A stretch of 64,000 nt of DNA from Klebsormidium nitens (taxonomy: Eukaryota > Streptophyta > Klebsormidiophyceae > Klebsormidiales > Klebsormidiaceae): positions 86,467 through 150,466 of the forward strand of contig DF237065.1 of NCBI GenBank assembly GCA_000708835.1, in the 5' to 3' direction. A program made the translations under genes and the position numbers. Below the pieces are notes generated by a model. The model was not told the DNA's origin and searched no databases. It saw only the letters and a program-made list of their open reading frames with translations. This document shows, piece by piece, positions 34,873 to 46,753 of this stretch; the stretch's first letter is position 1; every line of letters starts with the position of its first letter.

Positions 34873-37800
34873 TCAGCCTCCGAGCAGTTTCGTCCTTACG
34901 AACGCATCGAGCAGATTATGAGGCCGAACGTACGTACTCCCGGCGAAGATCTCCCGAGCCACCAAGCGGTAGAAAGCCGTGGTCCCGTGCAAACCGTCCC
35001 AAAAGAGAGACTGGTTGGGGTCGTCACAGACCGTAAACCCGGGTGAGCCGCACGGGGTGACCACGTTTGCCGGCCCGCCCCCGCCGCAGCACGCGCGGTC
35101 CGCCACGGTAAGACCTGCAGAAAAGGTTGAAGAAGATATGTGGGCGAGTATTGCACATACTATACAGTAGAGTGTTGGAACGGCAATCAAATACCGGGAC
35201 TCGCAGGACACGACTGAGTTTCGAGGCGCCTGCAGCTGTACACTGCAACTCTGAATGAATGTTTGTAACATTTGATCTGGTTTTGGACTCAACTCGAGTG
35301 AGATGGACAGAATCAACAACAAGCTTCGTGTGCTATCCATCAGAGCTATCTGTATTTCCCCCGTTTATAAGGGTCCTTGCTGCGGTCATTTCCTCTGGGC
35401 CGGCTTTCGGACCATGCTCGATGACTGTCCGAATGAAGACGTTCTGGGTCGGTGACGTTCAAGTCCAATCCTAACGGCCGGGTACTTCGTTCTAGAAATG
35501 CATAGCATCCTTTACTTTGATTTGTTCTCTCATACATAACCTTCTCTTCCTTTGTCAATGCTTCTTTCCAGGCGGGCTCGAAACGCACCAAAAGCGGCGG
35601 GATACCCTATGGCGTCCCTGGTGAAGTTGTACAAGTCGGCCAACAGGAAAGTCGCGTTGGGAAGCGCCGCCCCTAGTTGCTGCACCAGCGGGTCAAACCC
35701 CGCGCTCAGGGTTTGGACCGCGGCCGCGAGCGGCGCGAAACAGGCGCCGTCCGCGCTCAGGTTTCGCACGGCGGGGGCGCAGTCAATGGGGGGCACATTT
35801 GAGAGGAGAAAGCTGCGGGCGCCAAGAGCGTATGTCTCCTGCGCAATGAAGAGAGGAGCGTGTCAGTTCTGGGGTTCCAGAAGTGTATGTGTCCTCCACA
35901 GGAAAGGAGCGGATGAGGGAAAGGCGACGGTGCAATATTTTTGTTTGTTACAGTAATTTCATGTTGTCCTCTGTGACGAAGGGCCATCTTTAATTGGCAT
36001 TGCTTCGATGATTGATGCACGATTGGCGCAGACTATTTGCTCCGCTTCGCAGAGCATTGTCAGAAAGCCCCTCCCCGGTAGGCGTCCTGCGGGTTTTCCA
36101 TTTGGTAATTGTAACAGAGGGTGGGCCGAAATGCAATCGGGTCATTTCACAGATCCCCCGATTCCTAACATGCGCACTCGTTGTGATCTAGCTCATTCAG
36201 CCGCCTCAGCAGGGCTTCCGAACTTAATGGAAAATAGGAAAGCGAGATAAAGAGGAATTGAAGTAAATGAAGGAATTACTAGGAGATAACGTCGAGAAGA
36301 AAGCGCAGATTGCGACACGACTTCTCACCGTGACTGCGGTGCCTATGGACGTCAGCACCGCTTGAGCGAAGCCGGCGGGGTCCGTCAAAGCCCTGACGGC
36401 GTCTTTGAGATCGTTTCCTCCCGTCGCAAACACGTAGAGCGCCGATGCGAAGGCGTCGGGGCGGGGGAAGCGGGGCGTGACGTCAGCGGCGGCCGCTGCG
36501 CTAGACCAGTAGGCCGCGGAGTCTTGGACGAGCTTTGCGAAGAGCTGGGTCTGCAGAAGAAGGAGGGAGTTGTCTCGGAGCTTGGTCTGGGTTAGAAGCT
36601 TGTTCGAAGGCTTGTGTTTGGTAAGGATTTCCTCCTCCACTCAAAACCTCCCCAGATCCGTGCAAGACGAGCTTTCGAATGTATATACAAACCCGTTAAT
36701 CAAGGTTATTGATCGAGTCGTGAATCAACCCTCAGGTAGAGCGCAGATTCATCCATCCTCGGTCAGATTTCCTAATAATGCGTTTTGGCTCATCTTTTTC
36801 AGAAATCGACCGAGCATCAATGAAATTCCAAAGCTCAAGAATCCTAAAACGCCAAGACCTGGTTGTAAAGGGGTATCGCAGTCTTAGGGTCCCCGGTGGA
36901 GTTGAGCGCGCCGCTGCCGGCAGAGGCGAAGTTGGCTCCGTAGAAAAAGTTGCCACCTGGCAGCAAAATAGGATCTCCAAACGGAAGGCCCAGGAACTCT
37001 GCAAGGTAATCGACGGTGTTGGGGCCGTTACAAGGGCGCCCACTGCAAGGAGAGAGTTGGGAGTCTAAAAGTCCATTTTGAGCTTATCCCTTTCCTGAAG
37101 GCAATGTCTGTGCACTTGGCCTCTTATTCAATGTCCTTAATCCATCATGCGAGCTTAAGATAGCGAGAATCTGTCGGTTGTATGGTACGGGTGAGTCTGA
37201 GGCGCTTCAAGATTGTCCTGCGTCTAATGGCACCGGAACCATTAAACTTGATTCTCAACCAAACAACATCCAACCATTGTTCTATACCAGTAGGTGATCA
37301 GGAAGCCTCGAGCGGATCACACGCTGCAGGGACGTAAGTTCTGGAACCGTGAGTGTTAGTAGACGCGCTTTTCATCTTGAGAAGTGACTCGAGTCAGAGC
37401 TGTTCGCCCGATTTGATGCCTCACGTAACGTTGAGCCGCCCTCCGGGGGTCACTCCATTTGGATACCCCTTGGCGGACGACCGAGGATCAAGGAGAACGC
37501 TGCGACAACAAGAATTTTGTTGAGAGTGATGGACGTGGAGCCTTTCTGTAAAAGTGAAGCTGTAAGATGGCCTGTCTCAGGTTTTTGCTGGTCGTTTCAA
37601 AGTCCTGGATATGAAGAAATTTTGAGCCGCATCTGGTGGAAAGATGGCTGTAAGCACTCTCACAGGCTCGATCAGAAGAGGACTGCGCAAAAATGATGGA
37701 AATTGGGGATATGAAAAGAGCTAAGATGGTCTTGCTCGCCCTCAACCATGCTGAGATTCCAATCATAGCCACCACTAGTAAACGGTCAAACACTTTCTAG

Positions 37801-38875
37801 TTTGACAATGTTTGACAATTACAGCCAGAAGTATTCTTTCTGCTTCTCTCGATTGGATATATAGAATCACTGGTTACCAGCAATATCCCACCAGGCTCCC
37901 ATCGGAGACAAAGTTTGCGGGCTCACATGTTGCCAGTATCCACCAGCGAATCGCCTGTGCAAAAAAGAGGAAGCCACGTCAAAGAATCAACCATGATTTT
38001 CATCCTAGCGTCATGCAATAGCTCACAAGTGCGGATTCTTCGGCATATCAGGCGTCGACGCCAATCCAGCCCTAACTCTGCAAAGACTTGTCGCCTTTGG
38101 CGCTGACAAGGGCGAATTTGTTGAGGGCTTGAGTGCAAGGATTTCCGGAAAAGCACTGACTAAATTCTGGTGGATAATGCACGAAGCCATTGCAGAGATA
38201 GCTGTAGTTCTCCAGCTCAGCTTTCGTTCTGATCCTCAATCGATTACCTGCTATCCTTCAACTCTGATGGCATAGCCTGTTCGATTGCAGGCAGGTTATG
38301 TTTAAGCGTAAAATGTCTCTTTCCAAAATGTCAAATCTCCATCATCAAATGATGACAAAAGAAGCACAGGAGCAGCAAGATACAGCCGCCTGCCAGTGTG
38401 GATGTCGCCAGCGGACGCACAGGATGCAACGGCTTGCTGACACTATCAGATCTCACTCACTGAAATCGTACCTCTCAACTCATTGCTGCTCATCGCCTTT
38501 TCAGAAGTCGTTCGGGTGAGACTTGAAAGCAGAAGATCAGGATGTCAGTCTCAACTGAAGCTTTTTGCAGGTTCAAAACAGTGCCGCGATTGCGATTAGA
38601 TGTTACTGGCACTTACCAAAGACGAACAGAGCAGGGAGGAAGGGGTACGCAGTGCTTGCTTTGTAGACAAATCCATTTGCAGCTGCATTCGTAGCGGCCG
38701 CTTGCCCCATCGAGACTTGTGAATTAGCGGTCGCATTTTGCAGCAGCCTTCTCCCTATGGTTTCTGCTGTCTCGCCAGGCGCAGGACCGTGAGCTTCAGG
38801 ACTCAGGCTAAAGGCGGAGCTTGTCAAGGGAAAGATAAGGAGAACCACGGAAAAAGTAAAACGAGGTGCCGCCAT
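34873..38875 (-). CDS. GDSL esterase/lipase
   Basis: Seven exons join in phase to 419 residues: 38617-38875, 37927-37954, 37425-37499, 36859-37042, 36329-36550, 35589-35838 and 34873-35114. The ATG at 38875 opens a secretory signal peptide (MAAPRFTFSVVLLIFPLTSS). Block I is split across an intron and restored by splicing as ALFVFGDSLVDTGN, including the nucleophile Ser. Block II is YGANFASAGSG, block III FATGGNDL (oxyanion Gly and Asn), and block V DGLHGT, with catalytic Asp and His. The length suits the plant family (350-420 residues). These enzymes hydrolyse ester bonds of extracellular lipids, cutin-like polymers or acylated sugars; the substrate here is unknown. The second exon is only 28 bases. 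The region before the Ser block is longer than usual and Ala-rich. Confidence 0.95.
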
Positions 38876-39131
38876 GGCGAATTACGTGAACCGATAGGGT
38901 CGGCGATATGTTCCTCTCAGTTTCAATGCTCAGTGAAATTGACAATCAGGCCTCCTCTGATCATCCGGTTCTTGTCAGATCAACCATCAACCATTTCATC
39001 AGTCTCGTCAGGCTTTGCATCCTCCTTAAAATGCTGCATTTAGCGTTCAGCGCTCGTACTGAAGCTCCAACTTCGGCCACAAAGGTTTTAGTCTTGGCTG
39101 AGCCTACAAGGCGACGGCCCCGAGTCTCCTC

Positions 39132-39460
39132 TCAACGGCAAGGCGTTTGGCGTGTTTGGACTTGGGAGCAGCTGCTACTGAAGCGGGTCAAGGATTTTTC
39201 ATGGAGCTGAGTGAACGCAACGGAACGCTCGCCCGGCGTAAGGAGCATGGAAGCTGCCAACCACGCAGACAATAACTGGTGGTCCGATAGCAAAGGCAGG
39301 TCATTGATCCTTTCAATGATAAGATCTGCTTCTTTTGCGGTGCGCGTTTCTTTCGAGATAACAACGTACACCCATAGCGGCTGGTCAGCAAACCATGTGG
39401 CGTCTTCGATGAGTTTCAAAATCTCAAGGTCCTTTTCATATCTTTTAGGTGGCTGCCTGA
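39132..39460 (-). CDS. Possible small or partial coding frame, unidentified
   Basis: A minus-strand frame of about 100 residues reads PPKRYEKDLEILKLIEDATW and continues into an amphipathic stretch (EADLIIERINDLPLLSDHQL, SAWLAASMLLTPGERS). Its composition is protein-like and it extends upstream of the first ATG (39419), so it may be an exon or a gene remnant. I do not recognise a family. No neighbouring exon could be joined to it. Confidence 0.25.
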
Positions 39461-39558
39461 GGCCCTCGTTTCAAACTTCACTCGTTTCAAAGCCTTAGAC
39501 ACAGGCCCACAGGTTGCTTCTTGACAGCACAATTCTCAAATTGCGGTTTTCCTGGTAC

Positions 39559-39739
39559 CACTATAAATGATAGCCCGGTTTAAGATCGTTGTGAGGCCAC
39601 TTCGATCTTAAACCTATTCAGGTTTTCAGGCTATTTTGGTCTTAAACGTTGTGCCAGACCACTTTGATCTTAAAAGCTGAACTTCTGAGATCAAAACGGC
39701 CTCAGCAAACGATCTTAAACCGGGTATTGATTTATAGTG
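39559..39739. mobile_element. 181-bp MITE with 32-bp TIRs
   Basis: The arm at 39559-39590 begins CACTATAAAT and ends CCCGGTTTAAGATCGTT. The reverse complement at 39708-39739 matches except for a few bases near the middle. The word GATCTTAAA recurs internally in both orientations (39603, 39632 and 39668), so the whole element can fold on itself. No target-site duplication is clear. There is no coding capacity. Confidence 0.82.
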
Positions 39740-41296
39740 CGGTCTTCTTATACGAGGTTTAGCCGCTTTGCTGATGTCCTCGATATCACGACCGGTCTCC
39801 GCTTGCTAACGCCCCTTGGCCCATGGGTGAGTTAAGAAACGAGACACAGTATTGGTTTTGGGTGGGAAAGCAGTGTGGGACCTAGACTTTCATTTGCAGG
39901 CGCATGGGATGACCCCTCGACGGCGACTCTCTGCAACATTGAACCACTGTGGAGCCGGTTCCAAGGTACCTATTTTTGAGGTACAGGGTATCGGAAGCCC
40001 AGGGCCAGAGTCGCCGCCATTGAAGGAGTGGTGCTTAGCCAACTGCCCGCGGCAGGCGGCAGGTCTTCCCAGCTTTCACAAACCTATACTTGAAAGTAAA
40101 GCACTTCGTTCCCCTGCGTAGCAACTTTCTGCAGGCGAAGCCTTTGTTTCCGGTGGTGGATGGTGCATTTTCACACCTTGAAGTGGTGATTCAAGAGGCA
40201 GTCCTTACCGTTCTCTGTCTTGCATGTAGCTACGTGTTTCTCTTGGTGTGGAGAGACAAAGTGGTCCAAGGCCTGCACGGGCGGCGCCTAAAGTGATGGC
40301 CGGCAGGGACTGTTGGCGCATGATTAGAGCGAGGGCTTGGCAAAACGGACTGTATGTGATGCATGTTGCGTAAGAGGAGCCTTGTAATGCCTTGAAACCA
40401 CTCAGTGTCGGATCGGACTGTTTTCAACGTTTCAATACTTACGTATCAGGTGAGGATCCGTGCAGCTATACATCCTTCCAACACTGCACATGTACGTTTC
40501 TTTTTCGCCCGAGCTCAGGAGGCTGGGCCCATATCACAAGAAACCACCCTCCCCCCGGCCGCTCAAAATCTGCAACTGCTCGATTGCGGTTGACTCATTG
40601 CTAGGAAATTGAATGGTGAGGGGAACGTGTAATATTCTTAGATGATGTCATTCTCATCGGCGCCATATAATTAATTAGAGGCCGCACCGAGATTGCTCGG
40701 CCAGTGAACTGGCATGGATCCATCTGCATCAGCTCTACATAGTCTTTCGGACCTTCCATGATCCATGTGTCCACAGACACTGGCCATGCCGATGGACTTG
40801 CTGATGCAGATCGAAGCACCCAACTTAGCAAGCAGAATTTCGAGTCAGGCAACGTGCTTTCACGTACAGTCAAAGTGGAGTTTTTCAAGTCGAAAGCACT
40901 ACCCTTGGGTGGCTGCTGACGCAGAGCATTACGTGTGTCCTTTTGATCTACAACCGCAGAGGCTACCACTTCTCTAGAAACACTATTCAGCATAGACGAG
41001 TCTCACGCTTAGCAACGTACTCGTGTTCGACACGCTTGATCAGAGCACCACCATCCTTTCTGCCGCCAACTGTTCACGACGAGTTGTCGCGGGCAGCAAT
41101 TGACTGCACGTAGCATCTAGAATGGTTCCCTACTTGCAAGGACCACTTCTCAAGCGAGGACGACTATTCAACGATAACACGCTCGCCTACAGGTGAGTGA
41201 GGGCAACCGCCATATGTATCTTGCAAAGTGAGTTCAGCGCTTTTATCGTGCCATAAGGGCAGCATAAGATACCGTAGCAATAGATACAAGTTGCGC

Positions 41297-44200
41297 TCAG
41301 CCGCCGTTAGCAGCTCTGGGCGATTGCCCATTGTTCTGAACGAGGGCGTTCCCGTGTCCGCTCGCGCCCGGCGACCGCGGAGACCGCGGGGAGCGGTACT
41401 CCTGCAGCTCGTGCCGGAGCCGCGACAGTTCCTCGCGCAGCTTGCGATTGGTCTCCTCCAAGTCGGCGGCCCGGATCTGGGGAAAAGCGGTACGGAACGA
41501 TTGTGACGTCAAGCTCCAAGTTACATAATGCTCATGTCAAATAACCAGTTGGCTACTTATTCAGGAAGTTCTGCGCATTTGCTGCTTTGCCTCTTCTAAG
41601 TCGGCAGCCCAGATCTGGGGGGTAAAGTTGTGACGTCAGCTCCAGACTGAAGCTCCAGTTCTCAAAACGTCACCGGCTGGTACAGCGACGGCACTTCCTC
41701 GGACAGTTGCTGCTTCCCTCCTTCAGCAGCTTGAACCCATCAAAGTCGAGGGTCATCGTTTCTGCCGTTCGCCATCAGCGACTTAAGTAGTATATCAATC
41801 AAACAATTACTTTCCCTCATGAAGGCGACTCTGACCTGCATTTTACAACGGCGTGACACGTCCGCATCGAAATCTGTGACCGATCCGCGTTACGAGGGTT
41901 GTTTTGCAAGGCCTGAGCCCCAAGGCCTAAGACCTGTGAAAGCGCAAAGCCGAAGCTTGAGAAGCGCAAAGGCAACAATCTGCAAAGAGCTTCGAAAGCG
42001 CGCAAGCCTCACCCTTTGTTCCTCGACCTCCCGCCGGGAGGCTGCGAGCATCGTCTCGAGCTCGGTGCTCTTCTCAGCGTCGAGCGCCGTCTCTACGTCG
42101 CCCATGTGCTGCTCCTCGACCTTGAACGTCTGCGTTTTCCTGGGGGAAAGGAAGGCGGGGATCTTTAGGGGGAAAAGAAATGTGCGCGTCCCTGCAATAG
42201 CATGCTTGATATGCGGGGTAGCAAGGGTCGCGCATTCATGCTGACGAAAGCACGACTTCGCCAATGACAGAGAGGGTATCGGATGCAGAAGCGCCAATGG
42301 TAACGTTTGCGTATCGTAAAGGGGACGAATCGGATCAGGCTTTTAATTGTCAACTTTTCCCGGTTGAGCCCGATTTGGATCCCGCAATCGACGGGACTGC
42401 TACAACCTCTTGTGAAATTACTCTGGCAGAACAGTGAGTGACACAAACGGCGACCAACGCGGCTCAGTCATTGTACAAGTGAAGTGCGATCTGCTGTCAA
42501 AAGGACTCGGATACAACGTCCGAAGACACCAAAACAACAAAGTCAACGTGGCTCAACCCTACCGGGACATACAAGCACCTTTCCTGTCGTAACACAAATG
42601 CTAGCCTGGTGTTCCGTAAGCGCAGATGGGTCGTACCCAGTGGAAGTGCAGGCCCGATTCCGGGTTGAATGCCGATATGGAACTTCAACTTGGAGCAGCC
42701 AAACGATTTTCCAGACGAGAACTCACCCTCCGTCCGGCACCACGAACTGCGCCGCCGTCGCGTCTAGCTGCTCGAGGGTGGCGCCCCGCCGGAGCCCGCC
42801 CTGGGTGCGCAGCTTGTACAGGAACGCGTCCAGGTACTTCTGCTTGTTAAAGAGGACATTCCAGATGGGCTCCCAGTTCCTGCGAAAGTTGGGATTGTAT
42901 ATGTGGGATGCTTTGATAGAACGAAGCGCTCGGGTCAAGTTTCGAACGAACAATTTTTGTGATTGAGAAGTGAAAGGATCAGTTCCAGACCAGATTACCG
43001 AGTGGCATACCATTCTGTCCAGTCTTCACCAGCTTATTACTTGAGGAATAAGTTGAGTGAGGTATACAGCAGGGGCCTGTACCCACCTATGTTGAATTGG
43101 ACACGGCAAAACTAGAAAGAGGCTGCCTTTCAGCAGGCCTGACTGGTGCCAAGTAGCTCAAAACGAGAGGTCGAACCAGACTACGAGAATTCAAGTTGAA
43201 AGAGAGCCAGATAGGGATTCAAAGTTGGTGCCGAAGTGTCCAACCTTGTGACTGGTCTCGTGACTGGTCACTTTGACCAAAAAACTGCACACGCACCTAA
43301 CAGGTTTTGGTTATGTCCGATGCTGCTGGACACGAAATCAGTGTTTGTGCTTAGTAGAGAATGAAACCACATCCTTGGGGGCAAGTATGAAGACTCTGGT
43401 ATTCAAACGAGTGACTCACTTGGCTGAGGGTAGAAAGATCAATCGGACATATGTGCAGAGAAATGTAGGACGACAGGGTAGACGGGTTTGGCACATACCT
43501 GATCCAGAAGAAGTAGAAGACCTCTGCCGAGACCGCCAGTGTGAAGAAGCACCGCCCCGTGACCTGGTAATAGGTCTTGGTGGACAGGATGACCATAGCC
43601 AAGAAGAAGAGGAAGAACGCAATGACGCCGCCATTGCGCACAGTGCTGCAAATGGACCAGGAGAAGAGCGCTTTTGGACTTCGTTGCATTTAGAGGGGGG
43701 CGACGAAAACTCTTGTTTGGGAGGCGTTTAGATCCAACGAGGGTTTAATAAACGCAGGAAAAGCATTGGCTCACAGCCGCTTCACATGTTATGCAGCGGA
43801 GAGACAGACAGCATGACTCGACCGGCCGCTGGTCATGGAGAAGCAAGGTAGGTGCAGTATCCGTTTGGACTCTAAATGGTTCAAACGGTACTGCTTTTAC
43901 ACAGAAACGATACGTACTTCTGGGCCTGTCGGATTGTTTTCATGCCAAGAAATCTGAACACTGTTTCAAGGGAGGCTTCTATATGGAAGAGAAGAACCAT
44001 TTGAATAAGTAAGATTCCGGATGGTCCATTGCCTTTAGCGAGAAACACTGCCTCGGACGCTGCTCTATTCAAACAGGAAGGAAGCAAGGTTTGAACGCTC
44101 CTGCCACCTAACTAGGGAAGGATCACTTGACACAGAAGAAACGATAAGGCCAGGAATCTCAAGTCGAGCACGCTATCCTTACCCAAAACACCAGTACAGC

Positions 44201-45429
44201 TCTTTCTATCTGGTGGTGCGGAAAGGACTATAATTAAGGACTCCCTCTGAAAGGACCGCTACAAACAGTGCCGGTCCCACCTGTACTCGTTGAACTCGTC
44301 GCGCACGTTGCGTAGCTGGAACGTCAGCACCACGAGAACAATAAAGTAGAAGGGGAGGATGACGAGCGCCGACACGGCCCACCGCCAGTTCTTAATGATG
44401 CAATCGCCCCGGACGTCGTCGTTGTTGAACGCGATGCACCGGAAACTGCACAAGGAGCAGAAAAAGTCTTCAGTCTTTGTTCTTCATTCTCGGCATGCAC
44501 TCGCAATTGGTGAGGCAACGAGAGTTGATACAACGCGTCAGCAATAGAATCTTAAAAGGAAAGCAGCAGGACTCTCTGCCTTCCGCGTTGAGGGCAGTGA
44601 GATACAAGTGACTTGAAGTCCTCATGCGTCACTATGCTCCCAAAGGTATGCGAATGCCTCTTCGAAGGGAAGCAAGCAACCATATTCTTCAGTAGGGGAA
44701 CTTTTACCAATATCCATTGGGTTCAACCAGACTTGATTGGAGAAGTGAATCTCTGACCATCCTTGACCAGGACATCCCACCAGAATTGGTCCAGTCAAAT
44801 GCCAGGGTTTACATTGTCTGAGAAGCCAAAGCAGATTTGGCTCAATCCAAACACAAACGCTCACCCAAGCCGCGCCCTGCGGCTTGAAAAAGAAGTTTGG
44901 AGACAAGTGTGCCTCACTTGCTGGCGTGCTGGGCCGAGGCAAAGATGCAGAAGATGATGACTGGCAGCAGGAGGACTACGAGCGGGATCCAAAAGTCCCG
45001 CTCCGTGGTCTTTTTGGCCTGGACGAGCAGGCGGTGGAGACGCCACATGCGAACAATCAGGCAGTTGAGCCAGAGCGCAAAGCCGAGCCCCAGCTGCAAC
45101 CAAAACGTCCACAACGTACAGATCGTCCAGAACGTGTTCTTCGGACGTCCGAAATGGTCGTTCACCACAATGGTTGCAGCAATCCAGATGAGCCCGCCGA
45201 TGGAGCTTATGACCGTAGCGTCCACGCGCTTATACTTGATGGGGAGGTAGTTTCGGTGCCAGACCATGACGGCGTTCCCCAGAATAAAAGGAATGACGCA
45301 GACTCCAACTATCGCAATAACGACAATGTCCAAGGCTTGGTTGGGGGGAGACCCCAAGCGCTTCTCATCAGTTCCCGAGAGGTCATACCCCTCACAGTCT
45401 CCCGAAGTGACAAAGTTGTTGGAACTCAT
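41297..45429 (-). CDS. Seven-transmembrane RGS1-like protein with coiled-coil tail
   Basis: Six exons join in phase to 427 residues: 44918-45429, 44281-44445, 43499-43645, 42727-42879, 42013-42139 and 41297-41476. Seven hydrophobic helices are visible: ALDIVVIAIVGVCVIPFIL, VDATVISSIGGLIWIAATIV, a third with WLQLGLGFALWLNCLIVRM, FWIPLVVLLLPVIIFCIFA, AVSALVILPFYFIVLVVL, GGVIAFFLFFLAMVILS and FFTLAVSAEVFYFFWIRYV. Helix 3 and the loop LQLGLGF...RMWRLHRLLVQAKK resemble the plant RGS1 membrane domain (EGPLGFGLLMSCRI), as does QLRNVRDEFNEY after helix 5. In place of an RGS box, the cytosolic tail has a short segment (NWEPIWNVLFNKQKYLDAFL) and then a coiled coil (VETALDAEKSTELETMLAAS; DLEETNRKLREELSRLRHEL) and a Ser/Pro/Arg-rich end. 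The protein probably sits in the plasma membrane. Family assignment rests on motif similarity and could be a broader GPCR-like group. Confidence 0.85.
41446..41645. repeat. Copy of 7-TM last-exon 5' edge in the upstream intron
   Basis: The start of the last exon and its acceptor (AAGTCGGCGGCCCGGATCTG, then GTGACGTCAAGCTCCA, about 41458-41519) is repeated 127 bp upstream in gene direction at about 41599-41646 (AAGTCGGCAGCCCAGATCTG, then GTGACGTCAGCTCCAGA). Both copies carry the acceptor, and both keep a TGACGTCA palindrome just inside the intron. Confidence 0.8.
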
Positions 45430-46753
45430 TTTGTTTCACTCTAGTTGTTTCTTCAGTATGAGGAATTTGTACTCAATTCTTCTATGTATGATGGAAAACA
45501 GTTCTCCCCTGATTGTCTCTGTAAGAGGAATGGTCCACCTGAATAGGTAGCTTGTATGGTTTTCTCTTGCCTAGCGCAAGCTAGGATACTTTGCTGTACA
45601 GATGAAAACCTTCTTATGCTTCTTCTGGTAGACCCTTTCTTCTTTACCCCAGCATCCCGGAATATGGAAAGGCTCGCTGACCAAACAATGTCAGAGAAGG
45701 TGAAGCCGCGCCTAGGCGCTAATGCAACCACCACAGCAAAGCGCAACTCTGACTAAGCCCTCGTGCCGTTTCTCACGGTAACTACTCAGCCGATTACCGG
45801 TATTCCAGAGCAGCGCATTCCACCACTGGCAACAAAGCACGGCCGTTTCCCAACCACAATGCCCAACAAGCAGCAGCACAATCCTGCCTGCTTCTGAACC
45901 TGAGCGTTCAGCTCCGAAACGAGGAAGTTGCTGCAAAATTTTCCACAGACGAATGCAGAGAAATGAGGGAACCCGCAAGGTCGCACCTCCGCACTTTTCT
46001 CCTCGTGATTCGCGCGCCTACATCTATTTTGTGCGCGACTCAGCATCCCAGGCGCTCATCGGGCGCAGATTGTGTGCAGAAAGCACATTGGCTAGCGCAA
46101 CTGAGTTGACTTTCGCTTGTCCGTAGTCAAAGTCCATCCCCTCTAGCTAGCTGTGCACAACTAGACAGGGGACGATCGGACAAAGTCTGGGCTCTGGAAA
46201 ACCCTAATAGGATCATGCCGTCTCTGCTCAGTGTGGAGAGCAGCAATCTTTTGCTGCATTTCGGAACGTGGGGTGTGACCGCTGTTTTCCTCGTTGAGAA
46301 GTGAGGAGGTACACTGACATAATGCTCAATGCCGCCGTGGCTAAGGGGGGGCTAAGAAGTGCAATGCTGTGAGACGATTCCCGCACATTCTCGTCCATGA
46401 TAAAGGCAGACCTGTGGAGCCCATGCTGTAGATTTGACTGATGGGAGACGCTACAGCTCGGGTACAGCTCTGCCACTCGACGACCCTGCAACTCTTGAGC
46501 TTGTCCCTCTCTAGGTGCTAAGGTTGGAAGAAGAGCCTTCTTTGCAGCAAGTCTCCCATCTGACACATCATTGGACACAGTGGTCCCCTTCCTTCTGGCT
46601 TCCTTTCTTAACAAACTCGCATTCAGAAGTGAGTTTGCTTCGCGAGCAAGTGAGGGCAAATGGTTCGATACTTGTAAGCCCAGTCAACAGATGTAAGCCC
46701 GGTCAATGAAGGCCGCTACTTGAGTTGTCATTGATGGTGGTCTGGATGGAAAC
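45430..46753. promoter_or_regulatory. Divergent intergenic region, 7-TM / DUF952
   Basis: The 7-TM gene starts leftward at 45429 and the DUF952 gene rightward at 46754, so their promoters must lie in this 1.3-kb interval. No frame here is convincing, including the minus-strand frame at 46228-46659. No mobile element is seen. Confidence 0.4.

Larger units (their letters stand above)
38876..41296. other. Gene-poor stretch with one MITE and two weak frames
   Basis: This 2.4-kb interval lies between the start of the GDSL gene and the end of the 7-TM gene. It contains the element at 39559-39739, a minus-strand open frame at 39132-39460 and another at 40601-40993. Neither frame has a domain I recognise. 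The region 39780-40590 has nothing I can support. Confidence 0.4.

Noticed and set aside
40601-40993. Minus-strand frame of 130 residues
   Set aside because: I see no domain, no coherent splice partners and no composition bias typical of the coding exons here.
46228-46659. Minus-strand frame of 143 residues upstream of DUF952
   Set aside because: It has low similarity to anything recognisable and lies in a divergent promoter interval with no splice or domain support.
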